A stretch of DNA of 64,000 nucleotides from Variovorax sp. WDL1 (GCF_001541225.1 NZ_LMTS01000026.1:3504-67503), one strand, 5' to 3'; counted from the first letter of the stretch, positions 8,448-16,418 are shown. Notes: generated by a model not told the origin, from the sequence alone. Program-made: numbers and translations.

Positions 8448-8948
8448 ATGGCCAACGTCGCGGCCCACTGCCGCCCGGGCCACCACGCTCATGCGGGCCA
8501 TACGCCGGTCTGTGCCTGGCCCGCAGATTGCTACGTCCAATGGGGGACAAAGGGACTGGTCTTGCGCCGAGACGGCGGCGAGCCATACATCACAGCCTAC
8601 TTCGAAGCGTTCCCCGAGACGTTCATCCGAGGAGAAGGCTCCAACGTAGAGGACGCGGAGCGAAACGCATTTGCCAAGTTCGAGCGCTATCAAGCTTGTC
8701 CGGGCCACGAGTTCGAGCGCCGGGGGTACACGAACGGTGCAGGGTTCTGCAAGCACTGCGGGATGTTCAAGGGCAAGGCGTTCCTTCCGGCGACCTCGTG
8801 CACCGTATGCTCAACGCCAACTGATTACAGCTACGGCGTCGATGCCAACAAGGTTTCCCATTGGTACTGCGAAGACCATGAGCAGCTGCGGCCGCGGGAC
8901 ACGCAACCGAGCTTCGTCGACCGCCTACGTGCCTCCAACGAGGACTAG
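8448..8948 (+). CDS. unknown cysteine/histidine-rich protein
   Basis: The product is 166 residues. Several likely metal ligands are visible: HCRPGHHAHAGH at the N-terminus, FCKHCG near residue 100 and SCTVC near 117, with a further HWYCEDH. The pattern suggests zinc ribbons. A stretch resembling a double-stranded-RNA- or dUTPase-like fold is not evident. It follows the preceding unknown gene by three bases and precedes the TIM-barrel pair by about 60 bases. Confidence 0.5.
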   Translation: MANVAAHCRPGHHAHAGHTPVCAWPADCYVQWGTKGLVLRRDGGEPYITAYFEAFPETFIRGEGSNVEDAERNAFAKFERYQACPGHEFERRGYTNGAGFCKHCGMFKGKAFLPATSCTVCSTPTDYSYGVDANKVSHWYCEDHEQLRPRDTQPSFVDRLRASNED

Positions 8949-9006
8949 GCCCCGGGCCAGCCCGCCTTCAAACTTCGATTTCCGAGTCATAGCCCCCAGG
9001 AGCACC

Positions 9007-9681
9007 ATGCGCCCAATTGTCCTGCCAGTCATCCACTTTGCTGAAAAGGCCCGTGCCTTCCACAACGCCGCGGTTGCTTTTGACGCCGGGTGCGACGGGG
9101 TGTGGCTCATCTCGATGGACGGGCGAGATTCGTTGCTCGAGCCCGCTGCGCTTGAAATCAAGGCTGCCTGGCCGACCAAGCAGGTCGGCATCAATTATCT
9201 GACCCTGCCGGCCGTAGAGGCCATTAGGCGCAATGTCGCAGCCGGGCTGGACATGACCTGGGCTGACAATGCGCGCGTGAATACGACGGAGGACGACGCG
9301 CTGGGCCTTCCGATTGCCGCCGAGCTACGCAAGTATCCTGGGCACGCGTTTTTTGGAGGGGTGGCGTTCAAGTACCAGGCGGCGGAGCCCAACCCGGGCC
9401 TGGCTGCGCAGCGCGCGGTTGAGTTCGGCATGATTCCAACCACGAGCGGGGAGGCGACCGGCAAGGCGGCAGACGTCGAAAAGCTGAAGCTCATGCGCGC
9501 GGCGCTGGGTGAGGCCCCGCTCGCTATCGCCAGCGGAATCACCCCGGACAACGTCAACCTGTACGCCCCCTACCTCACGCACATCTTGGTGGCAACGGGG
9601 GTCTCGGCGAGCTTCCACGACTTCGATTACGAGTTGCTAGCTCTCCTCATGGGTCGGCTCGAAATGGGGCGTGCAGCATGA
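9007..9681 (+). CDS. TIM-barrel protein, BtpA/TrpF-like fold
   Basis: The product is 224 residues from the ATG at 9007, preceded by AGGAG. The N-terminal strand-helix unit (VIHFAEKARAFHNAAVAFDA, then GCDGVWL) and the late IASGITPDNVNLY segment match the beginning and the phosphate-binding loop of (beta/alpha)8 enzymes related to BtpA and phosphoribosylanthranilate isomerase. Its stop overlaps the start of the next gene (ATGA), which encodes a second barrel of the same superfamily. The substrate is unknown, and no tryptophan-pathway gene lies nearby. Confidence 0.6.
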   Translation: MRPIVLPVIHFAEKARAFHNAAVAFDAGCDGVWLISMDGRDSLLEPAALEIKAAWPTKQVGINYLTLPAVEAIRRNVAAGLDMTWADNARVNTTEDDALGLPIAAELRKYPGHAFFGGVAFKYQAAEPNPGLAAQRAVEFGMIPTTSGEATGKAADVEKLKLMRAALGEAPLAIASGITPDNVNLYAPYLTHILVATGVSASFHDFDYELLALLMGRLEMGRAA

Positions 9682-10409
9682 GCGCCGGCGCAAGGGCTGT
9701 CCGTCGCGGCCTCGAGAGAGTCTCGCTGACAGGCCCGGATGACAACACCTCCGTCGATGCGTTGGCCGAGCTCGGACGCCGCTACCCGTTTGTCGAATGG
9801 GCGCTACTTTACCTACCCGAGAAGGAGCGGCTGGCACGCAACCCGACGAGGGCTTGGCGAGAGCGCTTTTTCGATGCGGGGGCCGCCGGCGGTTCGGCCG
9901 TTCACCTGTGCGGGCTTCAGGCTTTTGCGGAGCTGAAGGCCGGCGCCCTGCCAACGGACATCCTGCAGGCTGGTCGGCTGCAATTGAACATCAATGCGCG
10001 CGGGGTGGTATTCAGCGTGAGCGAGACGCTCGACCTCTACCGGCGCGCGCTGGACCTCGGGCCTGACCTCATCCTCCAGCGCCATGGCGGCACTACCGCG
10101 GCAATCGAGCTATTCCTCGGTCACCTCGCCGGCGATGACCGGTCGCGCGTCCACGTGCTGCTCGACGAGTCAAAGGGCCGTGGCGTGAAGCCCGATGCCT
10201 GGACCATGCCGAAGGGGCTTGGGAGCGCGTTTCTCGGTTTCGCGGGGGGCATTTCGCCAGGCAACGTCGCGACCGTGGCGCGAGCAGTCGATGAACTGAG
10301 CGTAGCTTACTGGCTGGACATGGAGTCCGGTGTGCGCACGGAAAACGAGTTCGACATCAGTAAGGCGAAAGCCGTTCTCGAAACGGTCGCCGAGTTCGTG
10401 GCGAGCTAG
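9678..10409 (+). CDS. phosphoribosylanthranilate isomerase-like TIM barrel
   Basis: The product is 243 residues and overlaps the preceding gene by four bases. The C-terminal segment FAGGISPGNVATVARAV followed by YWLDMESGVRTENEFDIS closely follows the TrpF motifs (GG-x-x-P-x-N-V phosphate loop and D-x-x-SGV(E/R)). The rest fits a (beta/alpha)8 barrel of about the usual TrpF length (200-240). Without other trp genes and with a paralogous barrel upstream, a role in tryptophan synthesis is doubtful; a sugar-phosphate isomerase acting with its neighbour is an inference. Confidence 0.65.
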   Translation: MSAGARAVRRGLERVSLTGPDDNTSVDALAELGRRYPFVEWALLYLPEKERLARNPTRAWRERFFDAGAAGGSAVHLCGLQAFAELKAGALPTDILQAGRLQLNINARGVVFSVSETLDLYRRALDLGPDLILQRHGGTTAAIELFLGHLAGDDRSRVHVLLDESKGRGVKPDAWTMPKGLGSAFLGFAGGISPGNVATVARAVDELSVAYWLDMESGVRTENEFDISKAKAVLETVAEFVAS

Positions 10410-10421
10410 CAGCTCAACCTG

Positions 10422-10709
10422 CTATTTCGCTGGCGCCAAGAGCTTCAACAGGAAAGCGGCGACCAGGAAGACAGCCCCGCCGCGCAAGCTCCAGCGGTCT
10501 ACCCAGGACCATCGTGACAGTTCGGCTTCGAGTGCAGCTATTACAACGGGCGCCATCGGGTCCTCGGGGCGTGACTTGGCCTTCGCGTCTGAGACAACCT
10601 TTCGAAGGTTGTCGACGAATCCATAGAGCCCGTCGTTGCGCCAAGCCGTCACCACGAGCAGGATGCCGCTGACGAGGCCGCACACGTCAGACCATGTTTC
10701 TAGGGACAC
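10422..10709 (-). CDS. small membrane protein, third gene of the toxin-antitoxin-like unit
   Basis: The product is 95 residues starting at a GTG. Hydrophobic segments at about residues 8-22 and 76-92 flank a soluble helix rich in charged residues (LRKVVSDAKAKSRPED). It begins nine bases after the XRE antitoxin-like gene ends and is probably translated from the same message. I do not recognise the family; holins have a similar size but nothing else here supports that. Confidence 0.5.
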   Translation of the reverse strand: MSLETWSDVCGLVSGILLVVTAWRNDGLYGFVDNLRKVVSDAKAKSRPEDPMAPVVIAALEAELSRWSWVDRWSLRGGAVFLVAAFLLKLLAPAK

Positions 10710-10718
10710 GTGGCACGC

Positions 10719-11078
10719 TCAAAGAGATATCACCCGACGCGGCTCGCTGGTTTGGCCTTCCAGGTCTTCCAGGCCAAGGACCAATCGCTTTCCGGCTGCG
10801 TGTGCCAATCGGACGAGCGTCAGCAATGAAGGACCGCGCTCCATCTCTCCTGTCTCTAGGCGGCTGATTTCGGCCTGGCCAATCCCGCTGGCTGCCTCTA
10901 GCCCCTCCTGCGACAGCGCACCTTCCTTTCGCATCTCCCGGAGGAATGCCCCAATTTGCTTCAGCATTTCGTAGTTGTCGAACCCGAACCGGACTTCTGG
11001 GTCTTGAAGCAGGCTTGCTTCAAACTCCTCAGACTCGCGCGCTTGGGCAGCGGCATCGTTTACGTTCATTCGTCCCAT
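10719..11078 (-). CDS. XRE-family antitoxin-like regulator
   Basis: The product is 119 residues from the ATG at 11078, which has AAGGAG eight bases upstream. Residues about 45-100 form a helix-turn-helix: IGAFLREMRKEGALSQEGLE, then ASGIGQAEISRLETGEMERG. This is the layout of HigA-type antitoxins, and the toxin-like gene lies just upstream, as in higBA operons. The protein would bind the toxin and repress the operon; the operator is not identified. Confidence 0.7.
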   Translation of the reverse strand: MGRMNVNDAAAQARESEEFEASLLQDPEVRFGFDNYEMLKQIGAFLREMRKEGALSQEGLEAASGIGQAEISRLETGEMERGPSLLTLVRLAHAAGKRLVLGLEDLEGQTSEPRRVISL

Positions 11079-11091
11079 GGTCTTCTCTCCT

Positions 11092-11451
11092 TCAGGTTGA
11101 CCGCCCCCACGCGCGTGCACGCGCATCCGGCGCGGACTTTGGAAGACCGACTCGTGCGGTAGCCTGCCAGGCGTCGATGGCAAGAAGGGTCACTACGCCA
11201 GCCTCGACCTGATAGACGCACTCGACTCGGCCGAACAGGTTGTATGAATACTCCACCCCGTACAGCGTAGCGTAGCCCCCGGCACCGGAGGTCAGGTATT
11301 CGCTGGGGGCCAGGGGCTCGAGGCCGAGGTCCATGGCATGGTGGCGAGCAATCATCATCCCAGTACATTGTTTCACCGCCCGGCCGGGCGCCTTGAGGAC
11401 GTCGAGCAACTCGAGCCGGGCGTCCGGGTGGTAGATGGGCAGCACGTTCAA
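11092..11451 (-). CDS. HigB/RelE-like toxin candidate
   Basis: The product is about 119 residues; the start is a TTG at 11451 or a GTG two codons later. The opening resembles RelE-superfamily toxins (a strand, then HPDARLELLDVLKAPGRA) and the middle has YNLFGRVECVYQVEAGVVTL, the beta-sheet core typical of these mRNA-interfering proteins. The XRE gene follows after 13 bases, so toxin precedes antitoxin as in higBA. Catalytic residues cannot be assigned with certainty; the call rests on fold-like patterns and gene order. Confidence 0.55.
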   Translation of the reverse strand: MNVLPIYHPDARLELLDVLKAPGRAVKQCTGMMIARHHAMDLGLEPLAPSEYLTSGAGGYATLYGVEYSYNLFGRVECVYQVEAGVVTLLAIDAWQATARVGLPKSAPDARARAWGRST

Positions 11452-11454
11452 ATT

Positions 11455-11717
11455 ATGGGCTTTTCCACATGGAATGCAAGTCTGCCCGCCAAAGCAATCC
11501 TGACCTGCTTTTTTGTGCCGGCTGCGCTCCTAGCCGCGCTCCCCCGGACGCCGGAGGGCTGCTGCTTCACAAGGCTCGGTTTCACGCCCCCGGACGAGCA
11601 TCCCGACGAATTGCGCTGGTCAGACCGGATTCGAACACCAAGGCGGAATCCATCTTCCAGTTCCTCGGGGAGCGCTACCCGAGCGATTTCACGCTCGAGA
11701 CGGTCGAGCTGTATTAG
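11455..11717 (+). pseudogene. unknown small protein, frame interrupted by one missing base
   Basis: The ATG at 11455 opens a frame with a hydrophobic N-terminus (AKAILTCFFVPAALLAALP) that reads sensibly to ELRWSD near 11625. The next 30 codons are sensible only in the frame one base back (PDSNTKAESIFQFLGERYPS, ending DFTLETVELY and a TAG). Adding one C in GACCGG would give a single 87-residue protein. It is divergent from the toxin candidate, whose start is three bases away. Family unknown. Confidence 0.45.
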
Positions 11718-12223
11718 CGGAAGCCTGCCCGGGCCAAAACGGCTCGGTCTTCCTCTACAGCCTTCGCTACCGCAGCGCAAACTGGCTCGTAGTGGCCCTG
11801 GAAGAACTCTTTGACCCGGGCGAAGCAGGACAGGGCGCGGTGAGCCGCCTTCTCGACATAGTGGCGGTCGAGCACCTCCCAGCTGGCAACCAACATGAAT
11901 GCGCCGACCACGGCTTCGTTGTTCAGTTCGGCCAGGCGCTTCTCGGGCGTGCGCCCCGTCTTCCCCACCTTCAGGAAGTCCCGCTGAAGGGGATTCCCGA
12001 CGACGTAGACGTGCCCTTGCGCCGCTTGGAGGTAGTCCCGCACCGCTTTCGTCGCGAAGTCGCGCCAGTCGTCCTCGAACGGGTGCGCGGTGAACGAGCG
12101 CATCACATCGCCCTTTCCCTGCCGTAGGGCCGAAAGAACGAGTTCTGCGGTACGGGGCGCGTCATTGGCGTCGAAGGCGCGCTCGAGGGCGGCGATTGAG
12201 ACCAGGTGAGGAAGCTGAGGCAT
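11714..12223 (-). CDS. GIY-YIG superfamily protein (T5orf172/MUG113-like)
   Basis: The product is 169 residues. Residues about 72-105 read GHVYVVGNPLQRDFLKVGKT, then GRTPEKRLAELNNEA: the VYVV strand, the K-(I/V)-G-K-T segment and the arginine-leucine helix are the signature of the T5orf172 branch of GIY-YIG nucleases. Later HYVEKAAHRAL and EFFQGHYEPV fit the rest of the domain. The N-terminal 65 residues are an unknown helical region. Nuclease activity is a family inference and the target is unknown. Confidence 0.65.
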   Translation of the reverse strand: MPQLPHLVSIAALERAFDANDAPRTAELVLSALRQGKGDVMRSFTAHPFEDDWRDFATKAVRDYLQAAQGHVYVVGNPLQRDFLKVGKTGRTPEKRLAELNNEAVVGAFMLVASWEVLDRHYVEKAAHRALSCFARVKEFFQGHYEPVCAAVAKAVEEDRAVLARAGFR

Positions 12224-12265
12224 CGCCCGTGTAGGCGGTCCGTTTAGCCGCGGCGCCGCTCGGTC

Positions 12266-12272
12266 GCTACAG
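12266..12272 (+). promoter_or_regulatory. GCTACAG leader box
   Basis: This box lies about 40 bases before the ATG at 12308 and matches the recurrent GCTA(C/G/T)A(C/G) element. An AAAGGA ribosome-binding site follows nearer the start. Confidence 0.35.
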
Positions 12273-12307
12273 GTCTCAGGACCTATTCATCACACAAAGG
12301 AAAAGAC

Positions 12308-12862
12308 ATGGGATGCTGGAGCTACGCCATCATCGGCTCGGACGACGCGCTCGACTGGGAGTGCGACCTCTTGGAACTCGCCAAGATTGACCTGGAGAAC
12401 GACGAAGCGAACACACCGCTCACGCGCGCCCGGCTCGAGGCAGCCATTCCGGAATTGTTCGCAAAGCTGGACGGTCGCCTCGGCGAGCGGGACGAAGAAC
12501 GCGAGCGCTACAACCGCTCCATCGGCTACCAGGTCCTCGGCGTCTTGCTGATGGGCGCGGGTTGCACGCTGACGGAAGAGATGCGCGAAAAGCTTGTTGC
12601 CGGCAGTACCAACTGCGGCGAATACAAGATGGCGTCCTTGACGAAGGAAAAGGTCAGGGACCGCCTCGTGGAGGTCGGTTCGACGGAAGATGAAATCGTC
12701 AGCTGCCTGAGGGCCTACGACGGTGAACGCCTGCGCGGTCGCAAGGCCGCCATTGATGGCCTGGTCGCAAACCTTCGGGAATACGACATCGCCGGTGGCA
12801 CTCAGCTGCACGTCGAGTCCCCCAGCCTCTTTGACAAGATGGCCGAGGTGCTCGGCGCATGA
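12308..12862 (+). CDS. DUF4259-like protein
   Basis: The product is 184 residues and starts MGCWSYAIIGSDDALDWECD, which follows the DUF4259 opening (G-x-W, then (S/N)DDALDW). The remainder is a helical domain rich in glutamate and arginine, with a KLDGRLGERDEERERYNR stretch likely to form a coiled coil. The ribosome-binding site AAAGGAAAAG is good. The stop overlaps the next start (ATGA), so the two genes are one operon. Function of the family is unknown. Confidence 0.5.
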   Translation: MGCWSYAIIGSDDALDWECDLLELAKIDLENDEANTPLTRARLEAAIPELFAKLDGRLGERDEERERYNRSIGYQVLGVLLMGAGCTLTEEMREKLVAGSTNCGEYKMASLTKEKVRDRLVEVGSTEDEIVSCLRAYDGERLRGRKAAIDGLVANLREYDIAGGTQLHVESPSLFDKMAEVLGA

Positions 12863-13290
12863 AAGTACAAGTTCTCGGTGACATTTCGCTCGTGTCGAGC
12901 GTCTATGTGGAACTGACGGCGCAGGGCTTCCTGCATCTGTTGGTCAACACGAAGGACCGGGGCGCCCCTTACCAGGTGTCGGGGGGCTGGTCGTTGTATG
13001 CGCAGATTGTGCAAGACGCGCAGATGCCCAAGCATCGGGTCGTCGCGATACACCCTCTCACGGACGACCGAGCCGAACTTGCCGCCATCCTGCGCGATGA
13101 CGAGGGGGACTACCGGGTTGGCGCCGAAGTGGTGCTGATTGCGGAAGGTGAAGCCGAAGGTGAGCTCGTGCAAGGCGTCGCGTACGAGGCGCAGTGCAAG
13201 GACCAAGTCGAGGTTCTGTTCGTTCCCATTCAAGCCAACCTTGCCCCCAAGGAAGTCGCCGCCTGGAAGCCGCCAGGGGCATCAACCTGA
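12859..13290 (+). CDS. unknown protein
   Basis: The product is 143 residues, beta-rich and acidic, with no membrane segment. The AEGEAEGEL stretch near residue 98 is a low-complexity acidic loop. It overlaps the DUF4259-like gene by four bases and ends just before a terminator, so it is the last gene of a two-gene operon. Family not recognised. Confidence 0.55.
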   Translation: MKVQVLGDISLVSSVYVELTAQGFLHLLVNTKDRGAPYQVSGGWSLYAQIVQDAQMPKHRVVAIHPLTDDRAELAAILRDDEGDYRVGAEVVLIAEGEAEGELVQGVAYEAQCKDQVEVLFVPIQANLAPKEVAAWKPPGAST

Positions 13291-13295
13291 TTTCC

Positions 13296-13326
13296 AGCCG
13301 CTGACCCTGTGTCAGCGGCTTTATCT
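13296..13326 (+). terminator. Rho-independent terminator
   Basis: AGCCGCTGAC pairs with GTCAGCGGCT around a short loop, followed by TTATCTTT. Confidence 0.75.
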
Positions 13327-13384
13327 TTGGTGCATACCCCACTCCTGCTTGCTACACCAGCCAGGACAACCACCGAGATTCGCA

Positions 13385-13693
13385 ATGACGACCGCTTCCC
13401 CCCAAACCCATACCGAGACCATCTACGTCGCACCAGGCCGAGCTCAATGCCGCGTCTATGCGATTCCCCACGGCATGCGGCCCAACCAGGCACCGCGCGA
13501 CCTGGCTGCCCCGTACCAGGACCTCTGGCGCGAAATTGGCCTCCTGAACCCCAAGCTCGAGCTGGTTTGTATTGAGCCCGCATACGCGGACCTGTCGGAC
13601 GACATCGCCGGCTTGATGGGCGGCACCTACTTCGAGACCACCCGTCCGGGAGAAGCTCCTGAGCTTCCCAAGGTAAACCTTTGCGCTGCATGA
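13385..13693 (+). CDS. unknown small protein
   Basis: The product is 102 residues from the ATG at 13385. A GCTACAC box and a CCAGGACAAC leader lie at 13351-13370, matching the recurrent leader element. The protein is soluble with a short LMGGTYFETTRPGEAPE tail region and no recognised domain. A terminator follows at once, so the gene is monocistronic. Confidence 0.55.
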   Translation: MTTASPQTHTETIYVAPGRAQCRVYAIPHGMRPNQAPRDLAAPYQDLWREIGLLNPKLELVCIEPAYADLSDDIAGLMGGTYFETTRPGEAPELPKVNLCAA

Positions 13694-13698
13694 ATTCC

Positions 13699-13724
13699 GA
13701 GGCCACCTAAAGGTGGCCTCTTCG
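13699..13724 (+). terminator. Rho-independent terminator
   Basis: GAGGCCACC pairs with GGTGGCCTC around TAAA, followed by TTCGCTTT. Confidence 0.75.
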
Positions 13725-13792
13725 CTTTCACAGCTAGACGCCGGCTAAACGCCGGACCTACACGTGCGCAGACCTACTGCTGCCACGTTGCC

Positions 13793-14467
13793 GTGAATTC
13801 TCTCCGACTACGCATGGGCCGGTGCGTTATCGCGCTGGCGCTGCTCTCCCCACTTGCTGCTCTCGCCGCCTGCCCCGAAGTTATCGGGACCTATGAGGTA
13901 ACCTCCGCCCAGGTCGCGCCTGAGCTCAACAACACGGTCGCCCGCGACGAGCTGACCCGGGTGGCGCAGGCTCAGCGCCCTGGCCCGGCCGACGGCCTTA
14001 CAGATGTCCAGTTCGGATTCCGCGTCAAGTTTGAGGCTGGCCCTAACCGCGACGGCTGCCCGACCACAAACATCAATGCCCGATTGGTGGCTGATACCGC
14101 GGTGGTCTACATCGCGCGCGAGCTGGACGTGAAGGGATGCCGATTCCGCGCGGTGTATGACCATGAACTGCTCCACGTGCAGATTGGCCAGCGCGCCCTT
14201 GACCAGGCGGCGTTGGCCCTGCGCGCGAGTCTCAAGCGAGCGCCTGCAGCTTTCGGGACGGAGTACATCGACGGGCTGCCCCCTGAAAGCCAACTTCGAC
14301 CCTGGCTGCGTCGAGAGCTGGAGCGGGCACTGGAGGTTGCTCGAGCGCAGTACACCAGGCACAACGACGAGCTGGACGTGCCAGAGGAGGCCCACCGCCT
14401 GGCCAACATGTGCGACACGACCATCCGGTACCACCTCGGCAGTCAGGTGTACCAGCTAGACCAGTAG
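13793..14467 (+). CDS. secreted protein with HExxH zinc-protease-like motif
   Basis: The frame gives 224 residues from a GTG at 13793; an ATG at 13814 is the alternative. A signal peptide is clear (CVIALALLSPLAALA, then ACPEV). Near residue 123 the sequence reads VYDHELLHVQIGQ, an H-E-x-x-H motif of zinc metallopeptidases, resembling secreted DUF922-type proteins. Two cysteine pairs could form disulphides. Export and metal binding are good inferences; peptidase activity is plausible but untested. A GCTAGAC box lies at 13733. Confidence 0.6.
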   Translation: MNSLRLRMGRCVIALALLSPLAALAACPEVIGTYEVTSAQVAPELNNTVARDELTRVAQAQRPGPADGLTDVQFGFRVKFEAGPNRDGCPTTNINARLVADTAVVYIARELDVKGCRFRAVYDHELLHVQIGQRALDQAALALRASLKRAPAAFGTEYIDGLPPESQLRPWLRRELERALEVARAQYTRHNDELDVPEEAHRLANMCDTTIRYHLGSQVYQLDQ

Positions 14468-14536
14468 TGCACCAATGGCGCTCGGCGCAACGTCGGACGC
14501 GCTGCTGCCGGCCTGCAAGGGCCCGAGAATCGCAAG

Positions 14537-14569
14537 AAAACGACCCGCGCAGGAGAACCTGGCGGGTCG
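14537..14569 (-). terminator. Rho-independent terminator
   Basis: On the minus strand CGACCCGC pairs with GCGGGTCG and is followed by TTTTC, just past the end of the three-gene minus-strand unit. Confidence 0.65.
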
Positions 14570-14577
14570 GTTGTGAA

Positions 14578-15072
14578 TCAGTCGACCTGGGGCATCGCGT
14601 GGACAGCGCCACAGCGGGTGCAGCTCATTCGGTCAAAGAACTGGTCTCCTCGCTCCACGGTCTCGTAGCTCTCCAGCCCGAAGTCGTGGTCGCAAGCGGG
14701 GTCGCCTTCGACCCATGTCTCTACGTTAGCAGGGCGGACGTAGCTTGGAAGCAGCTTTTCGAACTCCCGTAGCTTTCGCCCGGGCTCACCCAAGGGACGA
14801 GGGGCAAACCACGCAGGCGCTTCCAAGCCTTCGAGCACAGCGTCGGGAATTTCTCCGTTCACGACCTCGAGAATGTAGTAGCCCTGCTTTTCCAGGCCCA
14901 GCCACTCGTCAAAGAAGACGGTAGGCACGAGGCCTTGGCCGGCGTTGTGGGTCAGGTAGCGGTAGAGCGCGCTTCCCAAGTCTTCCTTGTCGAAGCCGAA
15001 GTCGAAGGTTCGAGCCTTTGGGTGGCCCACCGGTCCGTAGCCTACGTAAAGGCGGGGAATTGCAATTTTCAT
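14578..15072 (-). CDS. unknown protein with C-terminal zinc motif
   Basis: The product is 164 residues; AAAAGGA lies six bases before the ATG. The last 35 residues hold CDHDFGLESYETVERGDQFF followed by SCTRCGAVH, a likely zinc ribbon. The upstream part is alpha/beta with aromatic clusters. It is the last of three minus-strand genes at 14578-15638, of which all carry cysteine motifs. Family unknown. Confidence 0.55.
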   Translation of the reverse strand: MKIAIPRLYVGYGPVGHPKARTFDFGFDKEDLGSALYRYLTHNAGQGLVPTVFFDEWLGLEKQGYYILEVVNGEIPDAVLEGLEAPAWFAPRPLGEPGRKLREFEKLLPSYVRPANVETWVEGDPACDHDFGLESYETVERGDQFFDRMSCTRCGAVHAMPQVD

Positions 15073-15093
15073 GGATGTCCTTTTGAGGACGGC

Positions 15094-15270
15094 TCACGGC
15101 CGTCCGTAGGTCTTGATGGAACCGCAAGCCGTGCATTCGCGCATGCTGCAGGCGTTATCTTCATGCAGCAGCACGGTTTGGCTGCAGGGGCAGGCGACCC
15201 GTTGCCACCAGTTAGCAATGGCTTGCCTGAGACCCGCGAAGCGTTGTTGCACTGGCTGTCGTTTAGTCAT
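15094..15270 (-). CDS. small cysteine-rich protein
   Basis: A 58-codon frame whose ATG overlaps the TGA of the gene upstream (ATGA), which supports translation. The product is basic at the N-terminus (MTKRQPVQQRFAGLRQAI) and carries CPC, then C...C-T-A-C-G near the end, a pattern suited to a zinc knuckle. It is below the size many annotation tools accept. Function is unknown. It sits between two other cysteine-containing unknown genes in the same operon. Confidence 0.6.
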   Translation of the reverse strand: MTKRQPVQQRFAGLRQAIANWWQRVACPCSQTVLLHEDNACSMRECTACGSIKTYGRP

Positions 15271-15638
15271 GGATGGCCGCGGGAATGCTGAATACGGAAG
15301 CCCATCAGCCGCGCAAACTCGGCAGGCTCGACGGAGAGCTTGAAAGGGACGCGGTCCACGACTCCGCGGCGGTAAATCGCCAGCGCTGTCTCCGCGGCTA
15401 CAAACTGACCGTTCAGGCTGGAGATTGTGTCGGGCAGGTTCGGGCTATTGGGCGCGTACCAGCCGATTCGCAGCTCGCCGGCCGACGCTGTCGAGGTGTC
15501 GAAGCCGCCAACTTCAGTTGCGCCGCAGGCGTAGCAGTGGTACGGACCTGTCTGAACGTATCCCACCCCTACGTCTGTGAAATCAGCTTCGCAGTGAGGG
15601 TCGGCGCAGTAGGGGCAGGTTTCTTTGTCGAAAGGCAC
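15267..15638 (-). CDS. zinc-ribbon protein of unknown function
   Basis: The product is 123 residues from a GTG at 15638, preceded by AGGA seven bases upstream and a GCTACAG box further up (15666-15672). The N-terminus reads CPYCADPHCEADF, then YHCYACGATE: two C-x2-C pairs that should bind one zinc. The second half (about residues 55-120) resembles a Lar/restriction-alleviation-like or phage zinc-ribbon arrangement, but the match is too weak to name. First gene of a three-gene unit. Confidence 0.6.
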   Translation of the reverse strand: MPFDKETCPYCADPHCEADFTDVGVGYVQTGPYHCYACGATEVGGFDTSTASAGELRIGWYAPNSPNLPDTISSLNGQFVAAETALAIYRRGVVDRVPFKLSVEPAEFARLMGFRIQHSRGHP

Positions 15639-15812
15639 AGGTCGTCCTAGGTTGTTTCCTGTGACCTGTAGCGAACGACCAAAGGCGCTTGGTTACTTTG
15701 AAAACCATTGCTTGCCGCCCAGCGGAGGGAACAACGGGAAGACCAGATTCAGTGAGCCACCGGGGGCGTGCAATGCCGCTGGCGCCACCATTGCCTAGCA
15801 TTGGGGTCGCTG

Positions 15813-16418
15813 CTAGCGTAGCGGCGTGCGCACTTCCCTTTGTCCACGATTTCGGCGTGCAAGAACTCGTTCGAAGTCGTTGTCATCGACCTCGTCGATG
15901 TCGTCATCATCATCGCCGTCGCCATCGTCGTCATCGTCGTCGTCATCCCCGCCGCCGCCGACCACCCCTCGAACCCGGAGTGGCGCAATTTTGTCGGCAG
16001 CCTGGAAGCGCCTTTCCAGTTCCATCAGCTCCTGCTGAAGCGCGGATTTTTGGACTTTGGGTCCCGCAGCGATAACTTCGACGCTGCGCCGGATGCTCTC
16101 ATAGCTGTCCGCGGCCAAGCGGTGCGCTTCAGCTGTCTTGCCGTAGTTCAGGAAGGAGCTCACGGCAGTGCACAAGGCTCCAAGGAGGCTGAGCCATCCT
16201 AGACCGAGCAAGACCATTGGGTCCTTCGAGACCTGAGCAACCAATGAGCTGCCAGCAATGGTGGCGGCAGCTACCGCGACGATGCCAAGCCACATATGTC
16301 GTCGCTGGAGTCTCTCGGCCAGAGACCGGTGCTCCACCTTTAGTGCCGAAGCGCGAGCTCCCCAATTGGAAAGGAGAGTTGACTGGAAACGGGTCGTCAT
16401 GGCATCCGCGCCGCGCAC
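15813..16418 (-). CDS. SLATT-domain two-transmembrane protein
   Basis: The product is 201 residues (or 195 from the ATG six codons in). Helices before and after two membrane segments (about residues 42-62 and 68-90) carry the SLATT signature: SLAERLQRRHMWLG before, and FLNYGKTAEAHRLAADSYES after. SLATT proteins are predicted pore-forming effectors usually paired with a nucleotide-second-messenger enzyme or SLOG sensor in anti-phage systems; no such partner is seen nearby. The C-terminus is a run of aspartates encoded by a trinucleotide repeat (about 15880-15960), which could vary in length. The effector role is a family inference. Confidence 0.65.
   Translation of the reverse strand: MRGADAMTTRFQSTLLSNWGARASALKVEHRSLAERLQRRHMWLGIVAVAAATIAGSSLVAQVSKDPMVLLGLGWLSLLGALCTAVSSFLNYGKTAEAHRLAADSYESIRRSVEVIAAGPKVQKSALQQELMELERRFQAADKIAPLRVRGVVGGGGDDDDDDDDGDGDDDDDIDEVDDNDFERVLARRNRGQREVRTPLR

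Noticed and set aside
11511-11516. TTTTTT as a programmed slippage site
   Set aside because: The natural frame continues past it for about 35 codons; the break is nearer 11625.
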